Notes: generated by a model from the sequence alone, not told the origin. Counted from the stretch's first letter, positions 24,913-38,173 are shown. The stretch: DNA of 64,000 bases from Epiperipatus broadwayi (GCA_028023455.1 JAQFVV010012396.1:3664156-3728155), one strand, 5' to 3'. Translations and numbers: made by a program.

Positions 24913-26520
24913 GGCATAACTATTACTAATAAAAACATCATGCTTTATAAATAAATAATTAGTTATTTACAGGATCATTTGGTATATTTTATATCTCATA
25001 ACTTAAAAAATGCTTTTACTGTTGAAATTTTTACAAGTTTTTTATTATTTTATAAATTTTTATGTTTAGAACATAAAACATTTACTTACTCATTATAATA
25101 TTTATTTATTAATTCAACTATTAATAATTTCTTTCTTTTCTGAGCTAATATAATACATGGTTGTTAATAAAAACATCCACAGAAAAGGTAGTTTTTTAAA
25201 AATGCAGCCATGAATACAATATACATGTTATATTGAAAGAATTCTAGGTAGTAATAAAGCTAAAAATTTAAAAAAAGTTACCTTTTCTGTGGTTGTTTTC
25301 TTTGACAGTCATGTATTTATTTATTAATATATAACTTATTTATTAAATCATTTATAAATAAATCAAATGATATTAGAAAATGTTTATCCATTTCCATTTC
25401 ATAAAAAATAGATGTGAAAATATTTCATAAAAACACTTTTATTACTCATCAAATTATATAAAAGCATTTTTATAAAAAGTAAAATCTAAACAATGATGCC
25501 ATATTTCCAATGTTTGAAATTATATTTGTACATGTTGAAAATCATATGAATGTAACATTTTAAAAAAAGCAAGATTTAGTTAAACAATCAAGAGAAATTA
25601 ATATTTCTCCTTCATTTTTTTTAATTTTAATTAATTATAAAAAAAACTTTTTAGCAAATTTGTCACGAAATTCAATGAAATTGTGTTTTTAAAAAATATG
25701 CCAGTACCTATTGTGTATCACTGAAAACTTACTGAAATGATGTCAGAGTGATTTGAGATTCAGTACAACAACTTTGTTAAGTTATACAATTCTCATAAGA
25801 TTAAAGAATCATATCTTATATAAAATTCATCTTGTGCAATGAATTCAAAATTAAACAGCTTTTCGATTAATTGTTCCTGGCCAATGCAATGAAACATTAA
25901 ATTTTCTTAGGAGAAAAATAGGATTTTTATACTGCCTTGATAAGGACTTGTAGGAGTTAAAAGTGCTTGGCAACAATTATTTTATTTATTAAAGATTCTC
26001 TGTTTTAGCAATTGATGAATTGTTATATTGTAATTTTTAATATTGAATAAAAAATAAACACACATAAAATTAATGTTAGAGGAAAAACATACTTAGGATT
26101 AAAAGATACTACACTAACTACAATAAAAAAGTATTTAAAATAGTATTAACACAATAGTAATTTGATTATGATAGCTAGCCTACCAATAATATACCCAATA
26201 ATAGTAAATTTTAATATTATGTTTAAACACATGCGTGCATGTAGAAAACTTTGCTTTAAAACGTAGTCAATTTAAAAAGGTATAAACATAAAATGCTTAA
26301 ATAAATTTATTTCTAGTGTTCAATGAAATGGGTTTATTATTATTAAAAATGAAAACATTAAAATAAATAAAATAGAAATCACTTAATTTAATATTTTAAT
26401 ATTGCATGCCATTTTTATTTGTGAAATAAATAATTGTGCATTTTATTTTTATTGTTAATAAATATAATGATATTTTAATTTTTAAAGCAATATTTAATTC
26501 TCATTTTAAATATTTCTGTG
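24913..26520. other. AT-rich DNA without a recognisable gene
   Basis: Nothing is supported. Near 25170-25200 and 25280-25300 the sequence AGAAAAGGTA appears directly and as its complement (TACCTTTTCT), a weak inverted pair about 90 bp apart. Confidence 0.5.
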
Positions 26521-27079
26521 TCAAATTTGGTGCTTTAAACTTTTGAAACTTTCACAACTTGTCTGCTTCCAATCATATCCTAGCAATAAGAGTTTAATTT
26601 CCCCATGCATATCCAAAAAATTAAGTATTGTGGGTAAAAAATTATGAAGTCCCTAATCACATGGCAGAAACTTTTAAATACAACTACTTGTCAAATTTTG
26701 TTTAGTCTTCTTTAATAACAGTATTCTGAGGGACTGCATTGGATTTAAACTTAAGATTAGCCATTTTGTTATTCTTCACCAACAGTTTATGTTTTAATAA
26801 AAACCAGCTAAATATTCACCTTTTGAGAGCAAATGTTTTTTCTACATCATCATGAATAAAGAAATTAATAATATTAACAATGTTTATCATTCAATAATGC
26901 ACTTAAAGAAATGAAATCTAAATATTTTGATTCATCTGTGAATCTTTAACAATGTTTATGGAATGTTACAGCTTGTGATATCACTACAATAATTATTCAT
27001 ATTTTCTCTAAAGATTAAAATCACTTATTTGGAATTATATTGGCTACATCAACATAAAGTTTTTAATGAATAATATAAA

Positions 27080-27720
27080 TTTTATAAGAATGTATAGATC
27101 TACATAAAGTTTAATTTTATATTTGTGGAAACTACCTAAAATAGTAGATATGTCTTAAAAAAATTGGAGTCAATGGATTAATAAATTTCTTGGTCACATC
27201 TTTTGTGAAAGCAATCTGAATTTTAGTTGAACATTACAAAATTGCCATGAAGTGATGAATCAATAAATTTCTGCATATCATTTTGGTGGAAGGCTACTTA
27301 AAACCTTGGATACTTTTTGTAAAGCTAATTTAACCAATTGATTACTGTTTGTGTAACACTACAGTGGCCACAGGAATCCCAGAAGTAAAATGGATTTATA
27401 TTCATTGGTATTATACGTACATAAATATGTCCAGAGTCATTATAATGTACAAGAGCTACTTTTTTAAATGGATTAATTGCTACATCAATACATGCAGGTA
27501 TATAAATAAATAATTGTTGATTTGTTAAATGCTTCTTAAACTCAATATTAATAAATTTCTGTTATAAAATCTCAGTCTCCACAATTAATTATATTCTTAT
27601 CTGGATTAAGTGTGTGGAATGCATCTTTATGGAATTTATCACTTTATAGAAATTCCAAATAATATTTTGATATTACTGAAATAATTGAGAGTGCTCCTGA
27701 AATTATTTTCCAGATATTTG
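27080..27720 (-). pseudogene. Possible WD40/beta-propeller gene relic
   Basis: The minus strand reads NPDKNIINCGD near 27610. From about 27560 to 27310 a frame of more than 60 codons stays open and contains VAINPFKKVALVHYNDSGHI and FYFWDSCGHCSVTQ. The same frame continues past stops with VAFHQNDMQKFIDSSLHGNF near 27215-27300. These pieces look like WD40 blades (VAFHP..., S.DGN..VF). Further short pieces of similar type appear upstream, near 28150-28400, 28860-29060 and 29700-29830, and downstream near 26550-26950, so the relic could be a multi-exon gene. The ciliary families CFAP43 and CFAP44 are the ones it reminds me of; that is a guess. Several in-frame stops argue for a pseudogene. Long open frames are not rare at this base composition, so chance remains possible. 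Confidence 0.27.
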
Positions 27721-30389
27721 TTTAATAACTGTAGATTATAAGTTTTATACATCTCCTATAGTTAGTTAATTTGTTTAATTATTTTATGGTTTAATAAAAG
27801 TTCTCCAGAAAGAAACACTGTAGGGAAAACACATGAAATACAGTATATTTATCAATGAAATTGGTATAAATATGTTTTTGTAATTCTAATGTTCATTGTT
27901 GAGTTGTGTTAAACTTTAAGCTAAGATAAAATATGCTAAATCCAAGTTAATAGTTGAACCCTTAAATCAACTTCACATTTTCTATAATAAAAAGGTATCT
28001 AGATTGCCCAAGAGATACTAATATGAGTTAATGAAAAGTATAGGGTATATTGGATTATTCTTGTGGCATTTCTAATTGTAAATATTATTGTTTAGGTGAG
28101 TTCAACTACTAACAATATGGTGTGAAAGTTTTAACCTTAATATAAGTTTAAAAGGTATATAATGTCATGTTACCAGCACCTGTGATGGCAAGGTCTCATT
28201 AAAGTTATATATTTTGAAAAAAATATAACTTGGTTGAATGCTTTACTTGTTCATGAAAGAGTTAAGCCATAAGTCTGATAGCTAGAAGATGAGATTGTTG
28301 CTATTGTGATTATTATCATATTTAAGGATGCAATAAAACATTCTTGCATTTTATCTGAAGTTAATGATTAGATTGAATAAACACTATATAATTTTCTCCA
28401 ATGAAGTATTTTGTTGTCACATCATATTTGTGATAACACACAGGTATTTATAACTCAAAGAGAAAGTATTTATAATATTTACAATAGTATTTATAGTATT
28501 TACAATATAATTTATAATATTTTCGGAAAACTTATTGTTATTATAATTACATTTATCTAAATGTTTTTATGATAGTTTTATAATTATTAAATTAATTGTT
28601 ATAATTTTTGTATTATACAGCTGTTAGTCCTTAACTGAAAATTATTATCTTCATCTACACCTCTTATAAATAAATATGGTCACAAGTACACTTTATTTTT
28701 AAGAATAATTTTTTTATTCAATTTACTGGCAATATTTTTATTTTAACATTGAATTTGCTGAGATATAAGTAGATACAATAAAATGTATTTGTTATCCAAT
28801 CATATCAAGAATAGATCATTTAAAATTTCAGAGAGTAAAGATTTTTAAAAAAGCAATTATTATATTTGATTAAGAATTCTGAGGTAATTGTTTGATCTAA
28901 ACAATATGCAACCTGAGAGTTACAAATGCCCTATTAAATATTGTAATTGTATAAATGGGACAGGTTATAGATATGATGCCCAATGACAGAGACTCTAATA
29001 TGAATAAATTAAATTCAGTTCTAAAAAGATTAAAATGATTATGTGAAAGATTTTGATCATCTTGTTCCTTAAGATTCTAATCTATACCACCACAATTCTA
29101 AAATGAACATGAACTAATAGAAATAATAGCTCTGATAGATGTGATAAGATTTTTTTAAGATAGTAGGCTGACTTTTGATCAGCTAAAATGTACCTAAACT
29201 AATACTATTTGAACTATATATCAATGAGTTATTATTTATTTAGATCCCTTAAGTAAGTAAAATAAGTAAGATTTATATTTTTAATTTAACAAGAATAATA
29301 ATATTAATTTATTTACAGCAAGTAGTAAAAACTCATAAATGAGATTGATAAAAACATCAGTGAATAAACTCAATACGTGATAATTATCTGATGATTAAAA
29401 CTCATTGTCATATTAAAAGATAGTCATAAGAAGATAACTAGAGAAAAATCTATATTTACATTCATTTATGAAATATGCAAAATTTACAAAGATTTAGAGC
29501 TTATTCAGGTTCACATTATAACAATATAAAATCAAATTAATTTTATTTAAGATATCAAGTAATTAATTAATTACAATTTTGAATAGTTCTGATTTTTTTG
29601 ATCATACTTAGATTTAAAACACTTATTAATAACTAAATACATATATGTGTGCATTAATATACCTTTAAATAACTAACTAATGAAACTTTAAAGGAAATTG
29701 AAAGTTGATGAAGTGATGACAAACATAATATCCATAACATGCATGTGTCTTTTAAAATCCAATGTCTGCTGCTGTAAAAGATTGATGATCCCAACATTGC
29801 TTTAAATTCCTTTGTAATAAATCACTAATATAATTTTGTTCACCAATATTGATTGTTTTAATTATATTTAGCTGGTTCTCATAACAACGTGTTTTTTTAT
29901 TTAGGTCTCATAGCAATATATATATATCGAGAGCAACTAAAGATTTTTTTTGAGATATTCATCCAATTTTGTTATTATATATTATTGTTAAAATAATAAT
30001 AATATGGTCCATTACAATGCAATATGATCCTTGAGTACTGGAATGTGCATAACAATTATACCAGTTTTTAGAGATTTTGATAATATTAATAATATTAATA
30101 TTGATAATATTAATGTACATATCCTCTAGGTATAGTAATAAAAGTATAAGAAATCAAAATTTAAATTTTCTATAATACAAGATATATCCAATTTTAGCTG
30201 CAGGTATTATTTTGTTTTCCTTGATGATATTATCATCATTATCTATAAGCTATTATAATCTATTTCTGATGAATGTGTATGTATATATTATTTAAATCTA
30301 AATGCATATATTCATAATTGCCATTAAAAATAAATTTTTATAGGGTGGTATTAATTGCATTTGGTTGTTATTGAGCCTTAATTCAAATA
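27721..30389. other. AT-rich DNA, possible scattered exon relics
   Basis: There is no gene I can support. Short minus-strand stretches near 28150-28400, 28860-29060 and 29700-29830 have protein-like composition and are discussed with the possible WD40 relic. (TAATAT)-type short repeats occur near 30080. Confidence 0.35.
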
Positions 30390-30401
30390 TAGACTTGCCT
30401 T

Positions 30402-30513
30402 GTCAAGCATTGGTGGTCGAGAGGTCAGCGACAGCTGTTTTACAAGCAGTTGTCCCGGATTAGCGGGTTCGCGGCTTTCCGGCTGATGCTATGACACATG
30501 AGAAAAAAAAATG
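30402..30513 (+). mobile_element. tRNA-derived SINE with perfect 12-bp target duplication
   Basis: The body begins TGTCAAGCATTGGTGGTCG, has a B-box-like GCGGGTTCGCGGC near 30463, and ends in a short A run (GAGAAAAAAAATG). TAGACTTGCCTT occurs on both sides (30390-30401 and 30514-30525) with no mismatch, the mark of LINE-assisted insertion. The matching duplication suggests this copy is fairly young. It belongs to the same family as 22571-22690. Confidence 0.88.
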
Positions 30514-30525
30514 TAGACTTGCCTT

Positions 30526-33000
30526 TTAAAATAGATATTAACTTTCTCTTTAGCTATTCATGTTAGGTTTATCTTCAATATATAAGTGCAAAGTACATCT
30601 CTCCATATTCTCTATAACAAAAAAAATCTACATTTTTTTTTCCTTTTGAAAATAAGCAATATCTGTATATGAAAAGAATACACTTTTAAAAGAATGAAAA
30701 ACAAGATTTTTTTCTTTTAATTACTGACTTGTTGTCTCTTTTGTTTTCTAGTGACATAAAAAGTTCACCACTGTTATATACATATGATTTAATCGAGACA
30801 TTGCCTTATAAAGTTTACTAAGCAATTATTGTTACAATTAAATTCATTTTAATGTCATTTACCAGTACATACACACAAATAAATTCATGAACATCTAAGG
30901 GTAATGCATTATTTATATATTAGTATCCTATTGAAATGTGTATATGTAAAAATATATAATTTTATGAGATAAAATTGAGTTATGACTTTACTTTCGAAAG
31001 TGAAATGTCATTTTAATTTCTAGTGCAGTGAAACTTTTTTTGAGTGATATTTTGAAAATAAAAATATTTAATAAATAGCATATGTTTAATGATATAAAAA
31101 TCATACTAAATATTATTATCTTCTACATTTATATCTACAACTATTAAAAGAAATATATTATCATCAAATAGTGAGATGAAGATTAAGGAAGACAGTGACT
31201 AGGCATTTCAATAATCAAAAATTATATATTAATAAAATTTCATAATGTACATATTTATTGTGTGAGGTGGTGACATATGCCTAATGGCACAATATAAAAC
31301 ACATGTAGTTTTATTAGAAGAGTTATTAATCCATTATATGCACAATTATACATTTTGTATAAAGTTATAAAAATAAGCTGAGATGATATTATTAACGTTT
31401 ATGAGAAATATTTTGAGATAATACTGACATTAGCACAATTAGAATCACACATAGCTTTGCAAATCATATATTATTTTCTTATTATTAGTAATGATATTAA
31501 AAGAGTAAATATCTCTTTATGGATATTAAACTTTGAATATATTTTTTGGTAAAAACACTCTCTCTTATATATGATTAAAATGGCATGTGTGCATCTAGTT
31601 TTAGTTTGGACCCTTCACTCAGCTTCTTCTCATGTTCCAGTCTCTTGTGTGCATAATTGGTTTATTCAGCTACATGGTTATAGTATACATATTGTGCCCT
31701 TTTTATTGATACACTCCATCATAAAACAAATTGGGAATAAATTTTAAAATGCATAATTTTAAATTTTCTAAAGTCAAAAATATTTATTTATTACACTATA
31801 AAAAATAACAGCCATTTTAGCTATCATAGAGTTTGAACTTGGGCTTAGTTAATTTAAAATACTATAAATGGGATCTTAAATTATTGCAATCTGCCTTGAT
31901 CACATAAGTCATTGATAAAATATATTGCAAATTTACTAGTTTATTTATAAGAAATCAGTGTATGATTTAGTTATTTATTTAGAATTATGAATTATAATTA
32001 CAATTTAAATAACAATAATTATTTATTATTAAATAATAGAGAACATAAATATAAGGTAGTAATATAATTTTAATTATAGATTAAGGTTATAAGTCTTGTC
32101 TTTACTAAGAAACTATTTATAGAGTTAAGTAAAATCCCTCTTGATAACTTATAGATGAAATGAATAGCTAATTAAAAATCAATATGATCCCGAGATCTCC
32201 TTAGTATAATATTATTGCTATGGTTATTCTTAATTATAATCCTATAAAAGTAATAATAATAAAAGATCAACATACAGTAAAATGATCATATAACTTATTA
32301 ATTAGGTTAACTTAAATTTAATAATTATAATTGTTTTATTATATTTATTTAGGTATTATTGTTAGTCATGGGAATATTTAGATATTTAATAAGAAGGAGT
32401 GTCTTAGTATTCTTATGCCTTTGAGCAAGACTTCGGTATTTGTTTAATGTTAAAGGGTACGTAATCTTGTTAATAGGATAAGTGGGTCTCATAACTGGTA
32501 ATATTAATTAAACATAATTTCACAAATAATTAAGAGTATCAAATTGTATCTAAAAAGAGTAACAGTATAGCCTAATTTAGGGACTTGTCAAATTTTCTAG
32601 GGGTCATCGTCCTATTGGCAGGGTACAATATATAGTCTTATTATTTTCTTATCGTTTATATATAATTTTTAATTGCATTATTCTATTTTTTTTGGATAAT
32701 TATTTTTGTTAATATTTAAAAGACTACATTTTAAAAATTAAATTATGATGTAGACATTTAAGCATATCACTATAGGTTTATAAATAATAATGATAATAAT
32801 AATAATAAAGTTTTTGGTTGATATTTCAGTGGATAAATCATTTTCACATTTTATTCACAAAATGTTTTATCTCTCGTGTCCTACTATTTTTGAATGTCAT
32901 CCATTTCACGAAATAATGTAACTAGTTGTCTTTTTAAACACAGATTATTAAAATATATTGCTTTAGCAAGGTTCAATAAAGTCTACAGAGCTAAAGGGTT
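30526..33000. other. AT-rich DNA without a recognisable gene
   Basis: No gene is supported. 31570-31735 (a block with GGACCCTTCACTCAGCTTC) and 32380-32630 (a block with GGGGTCATCGTCCTATTGGCAGGG) are somewhat GC-richer and may be old repeat fragments. Confidence 0.45.
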
Positions 33001-33015
33001 AAAACATTTTAACAC

Positions 33016-33258
33016 TTGCAGTTACAGATTCTTGAGAAAAAAAATGCTTTTTGTAAATTAAAACTAATAAAAATTTTTAACATCCTCAGGAGACAAGAAC
33101 TCTTAACGAAAATGTCAATCATCTCAATTGAAAATGACATCGCCTCCAACTTAAATTACAGATATGTGATTGATGATATTACTGGATTGTTTTTGAAAAT
33201 AAAAGAAAAAAGACAAGAGGAGTTTTGTGTTATGTTTGGAGAATTATTTTCCCTTTAA
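33016..33258 (+). pseudogene. hAT transposase C-terminal remnant
   Basis: The frame contains AFCKLKLIK, then RRQELLTKMSIISIENDIA and NYRYVIDDI. This matches the C-terminal dimerisation region of hAT transposases (the SFSKLKLIK...QERL..L.I.SIE.D.A....Y...I.DFA pattern, as in ZMYM1/KRBA2-like and other domesticated relatives). The frame ends with an unrelated tail at 33258. Upstream, 32400-33000 shows no further hAT sequence, so the catalytic part and terminal repeats are missing. It is 80 residues against more than 600 in a full transposase. The element is dead, and the plus orientation is clear. Confidence 0.75.
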
Positions 33259-33919
33259 TCATTATTTGTTTAAACATGTAATTGTTTTACAATTTTCTTG
33301 CTTGATTAATTAAATTATTTCGAAATTTATTTATTTTATAAACAATATTAACTTGTAAGTAGTAAATATATATATTAAATCATCTGTCCAATGGCTGGTA
33401 AGACTATGTAACAGAGTGATAGAACTAAGTGAGAGGAATACTTAATTGATAGCAATGGTTGCAATTCTTTGACATTTTCTTAATACAATTTATTTTACCA
33501 TTCTAATACTTAAAAGCTACGTCATAATTTTTAATAAGTCTTTTACAACTAGTGTGAACATTTACATAAAAAGTATGTAATAAGTATAATTACGCATTTC
33601 TAGAAAGAATTTAAAATTCAACAAACATTATTTATATATCTTTGTCAATTTTAACAAGTTTATAAATAAATATTCGTTATTAAATATGCAGAGAGAGAAT
33701 ATATATATTTCTAGCAATAATAAACTCCAAATGCACATACTGTAAGAATTTTTCACATGTTAAACTTTTTAGAAGTTATTTTAAGCTCTTATATTTTACT
33801 TTTTTTCCTTTAAGTAATTAAATAAGAATCCATTTTTCATTTGGTTATCAGATAATTATGAGAGAATATTACTTGCAAGCTTGCTAAAGTGATTTCTAGA
33901 AAGTCATTTCATATTATTG

Positions 33920-33924
<5 letters not shown>

Positions 33925-33995
<71 letters not shown>

Positions 33996-33996
33996 T
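33925..33996. repeat. (TA)n-(GA)n compound microsatellite
   Basis: About 44 bp of TA is followed by about 28 bp of GA and ends next to the SINE at 34009-34130. On the minus strand it is the 3' tail of that SINE, which explains its origin. Confidence 0.9.
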
Positions 33997-34008
33997 CGAG
34001 ATCATTAG

Positions 34009-34130
34009 ATAGGATTTGAACTCAGACTTTCAGACTCCCTTTAGTCATGCACTTGTACAGCTGATACTCATGATCACATACATGTGAAAAAAATAAATGA
34101 TCTCCAATTTACATATTTCGTGTTGACCCA
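34009..34130 (-). mobile_element. tRNA-like SINE of the TATCAG family
   Basis: On the minus strand it reads GAAATATGTAAATTGG, then GTGATCATGAGTATCAGC, then GAAAGTCTGAGTTCAAATCC (B-box-like) and a (TC)n(TA)n tail. The same order of motifs occurs in the copies at 55295, 55769, 56581 and 56701. It lies 140 bp left of the Penelope-like element. Confidence 0.7.
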
Positions 34131-34267
34131 GCACAAAATATGTATATTAGACATCTTTTTTTTTCACATGTATGAGTTAGAAAGTCTGTGATCAAATTTC
34201 TTACATAATTACATCAAAAACTTCAAGTATATAAATTATATTTATATTTAATCGAATATTACCTCTG

Positions 34268-34650
34268 ATTGACCTAAATTTATGTAATTCTTAAAAAACT
34301 TCATAAGAAATTTTGAAATATTATCAACAATCCTCCCTCTAAAATTAAAAAGACATTTTAAAGGAAAATTATCTTTATGAGATTTCAAATTGAAGAAAAC
34401 CTTAGGAGCCAAAAAATTACTAAAATGACAATTTAAATAAATAGATCTATCTAAAAAAAAAACTTTATCATAATTTTCCTAATTTCAATTAACTTGGATT
34501 TTATTTTCTTACCATGATCAGAATTTAAAATAGTATACTTCTCATTATTTAAATCTAAAAAAACTTTAGCTTTAAAATCACTATCATTTTATAAAGCAAA
34601 ATGATCACCTTTGTCTTTTTTAATGTAGTAACAATATTGGCTATCAACCT
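34268..34650 (-). mobile_element. Inverted partial copy at the 5' side of a Penelope-like element
   Basis: This block is the reverse complement of 34790-35148 over its whole length, with scattered differences. On the minus strand it encodes the segment upstream of reverse transcriptase motif A, for example APKVFFNLKSHKDNFPLK and NFRGRIVDNI, which resembles the conserved P.FY.LPKIHK...PLRPI region of Penelope RTs. Penelope-like elements often carry such an inverted, 5'-truncated second copy next to the main one. Confidence 0.7.
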
Positions 34651-34789
34651 TTTTTAAGAATGTTGTAGAAATATTATTTCAGATAACAGTAAAACATCTC
34701 TATAGGTAATTTTGAATATGCAGGTACTTGAGAAAAAAATTGCTTTTTCCCCAAAGTAAATAGATTTTTTAAAATAAAAATTGAAGGCA

Positions 34790-35276
34790 AATGATATTAC
34801 ACTATTAAAAAAACACAAGTTGACCATTTTTAAATAACAGTGACTTTAAGAATAAAGTTTCTTTAGAATTAAATAATGGGGAGTATGTTATTTTAAATTC
34901 TGATCCTAGTAAAAATACAAAATAACTTAATTAAAATTATGAAAATTATGGTAAATACATTTTTTTTAAAAAGATCTATCTATTTAAATTGTTATCCCAA
35001 AGATGTTTTGGCTGCTAAAGTTTTTTTTCACTTTGAAATCTCATAAAAACAATTTTCCTTTAAGGTGTATTTTAGTTTTTACAGGGAGAATTGTTGATAA
35101 AATTTCAAAATTTCTTATATTTTTTTTTAAGAATTATATAGATTGAGGTCAATTTTGTGTATCTTCTTCATTTGAGGCTTATGAAAATATTAATGGATTG
35201 GTTTCAAAAAAGAAATGTGTTTTTGTCAGTTTAGATATTAAAAACATCTATCAATCAGTTGATAGGAAAAATCTGT
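34790..35276 (+). pseudogene. Penelope-like RT, part 1 (through motif A)
   Basis: After decayed sequence matching the inverted copy, the plus strand reads SSFEAYENINGLVSKKK and FVSLDIKNIYQSVDRKNL at about 35157-35275. The LDIKN segment corresponds to RT motif A (usual Penelope form SLDV.SLF.NIP), with the catalytic Asp kept. The frame is then cut by the 3.1-kb element at 35277 and resumes at 38404. Earlier parts contain stops, so the element is not active. Confidence 0.75.
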
Positions 35277-37001
35277 ACCGGTCAAAACATTTTTATCCAT
35301 CTAACATGAGCTGAAACTCACAAAACATACTTCAAACCCAGTCAAGCCCAAGATTTAGGTCAGGGACCAGCCTGGATTCAAACCCACTCTCTAAGCTCCA
35401 GATCTAACACCTAATGAATAACATAATAATGATAGCACATGAGAATTAATCTTAATCTGGCCGACTAGCAAAGCTGAGCAAAACTTTGAGACATCTATTA
35501 ACTATGACTATATTAAAATATACATAAGCATGACTGTAATATGGGGGAGTGGAGGAAAAAGGAATTTGAACTACTCAAATAAGGTAGACAATAATATATT
35601 TTAATATACTGACAAATTATTATACATTTATAAATTAAGTACATTAGTATGTGTGTGAATGAGCAAGCAGTAGATGATTACATAGTGTCATTCACACTAT
35701 TATTTCTCATATGCTCTTTATTAGCTAAATGATATATTATAAATAAACACACATCTTTGATGGGTCCAATATTAAAATGCCAATCGAATTAGAAAGAATT
35801 ACATAATACTGCCATTAACGCTTTGATTTACGGTTCTGAAATGTGGTGACTAACATGTGATTTAAGGGAGCATTCTGAAATTCATTAGACATATGATATA
35901 AACTATTTTCACACCATTAAGATCATGAAAATAAACAAAAGACAGTTAAAAGATTATATTTGAAACTATGACAAAATATTTAATGAAAATCATTTAACAA
36001 TAGTAAGATGAACGCTTTATTTTTCCTAAGGCACATAGATACTCTTAAATAGATATATAAATTACAATGGTGGGACTGTATAAGACTGAAATAAACTGAA
36101 TTAATAAATAGAAGTAGTTGGCATTTATATATATTTTAAGCAAAGCTTAATTTTAATATTAGAGCATTAAAACTGGGCCATGAAGCAAAAGAAATAATAA
36201 TAATATGAAGAAGTTTGTGGTGCTGACATAATAGCCTAAAATAATTAAGAGAAAAAGGTCATGCTTCTGGATGAAAAATGATATCTCACACCCCCTTCTT
36301 GGGTAGTGCTTAGAGAAAAGTGGATAGGCATGGCGTGGCCCAGACTTTTGCTGGTATAACTGACACGAGAGGCCTTTTATCTACAAAGTGAATATGCATA
36401 GCATGTGCCAAACTTATGGGATCACCGCCAGAGGCATTTGATACAGAATAAATGTGGTTCCAGATAGCTCAGCTATCTATGGAATGAGAAAAAATCTATG
36501 GGTTCCAACTTGTCATAACCCCCAGATTAAGAAGCACATATATATAATCACGAAGATCAGCCAAATGTCAGAAATGCAGTAATGATACATGTCTCTAACA
36601 ACATTGAATAAATTTTACTGCTTTAAAATAAATGACCCTTGTTTGAATACTATAATATGCCATGCAATTATAATATATATATATATAGAGAGAGAATATT
36701 TCATTTAATAAAATATACATTAAGATTTTACCTAGTAAAAGAAACATTAAGATTTTCCCCCATCTCTTTTTCTGCTATTTAAAATAAAACAATCCCATCT
36801 TCGTTGATTTTACAATCACTGAAATATTTAAATACGAGATTTGAAATTTTAAGAGTATGAAAAATGAAGTAAGATTAGCAGTTATATAGAAAACAAATTA
36901 TAAGTCACCTTTCAGAATTTAATAAATAATTATAAAATAAATGTTTCAGAGCATTAATTAGTTTGAGTTCTGGATTTTCCCCAGTAGAAAATTCAGAGTT
37001 A

Positions 37002-37006
<5 letters not shown>

Positions 37007-37065
<59 letters not shown>
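37007..37065. repeat. (TA)n array in copy A
   Basis: About 59 bp of TA. The matching point in copy B (near 58540) has only ATACATTTTTTATATT, so the array expanded after the copies parted. A minus-strand ORF here consists of Tyr-Ile repeats and is not a gene. Confidence 0.95.
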
Positions 37066-37071
<6 letters not shown>

Positions 37072-38081
37072 AAATAGAATGTTGGCTCATAAAACAATCT
37101 AGCGAGTGTATTAATTAACAACACGTTATATTTTAAGAGGACATTAATAAACTTGATTCATGAAGGCTTACTTAAAAAGAAGAAAGGATTTTTAGAAAAT
37201 TCAATTTGTCAGATTGTTTTAGATTGACATATTAATAAGCAAGCAGATATATAAATCAAATAATAAATATATATAAATAAATGACCACACCAAAATTAGA
37301 AAGAAGTTAAAGCATATGAGATAGGATTAAATTTATAGAAATTATTGAAAAGCAATTTACATATATATTTAACACACACAAAAAAGGCAAAGTTAAAGAA
37401 TACATGAGAAAACTTGATAGTAGAATTCGAGATTAATTAGGCAAGCTAGATTTAGTTTCAATGGTGGTGGTTTGAAATAAATTACCTTGCAGTTTTAAGA
37501 ATTCAATTTAAAATATTGCAAGTTTTCCTGTGGTAGCAAGCTTCTATTAAATGCACACTGAAGTTCTTAAGTTGGGCTTTGCACTCTTGGGCAGCAGGAT
37601 GGTATGGTAGTGGCAGAGGCCGCTGAAGAGTGGTGGATTTACTGCTACATCATTTTAAGTTTCACCGCGATGTTAACAATCATTTTCACTAGAGTAGCTA
37701 ATCTTTCTCTCAATAGTGGCTAATCTAATCTGTTCTCCAAAATTCAGTCATTTTATACTTTTTTTTTATCAGTTGTTTTTGAAAGATGCAATTGTTAGAT
37801 AATGTCCAAAATAAATTCAAATCTATTTCCAGATTAGAAATAGATTTGAAAACATGTTTTCAACAAAAGAAAATCTTTAATCTACTTAATCCCATTTATT
37901 TTAAGTAAAACTTTAATTAAAAAATACCTTCCTTTAATTATTTTTGGACAATTAACAACAGTCACATCTCCCATATTGGATTTTATAATAGTTTAATAAA
38001 AACAAGCAATTTAAAAAGAAAAAGTTAAAAAATGACGTATAATAAGATATTTAAAACATCAATCATTTGTTAGTAATTTTG

Positions 38082-38083
<2 letters not shown>

Positions 38084-38170
<87 letters not shown>
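38084..38170. repeat. (TA)n array in copy A, about 87 bp
   Basis: It follows GCTCA and precedes TTGAGCTGCACCTATG. Copy B has only TATATATATATATATG at the same point (59650-59664), another copy-specific expansion. Confidence 0.95.

Positions 38171-38173
<3 letters not shown>

Noticed and set aside
36905-37090. 61-codon minus-strand frame
   Set aside because: Mostly Tyr-Ile repeats from a (TA)n array, not present in copy B.
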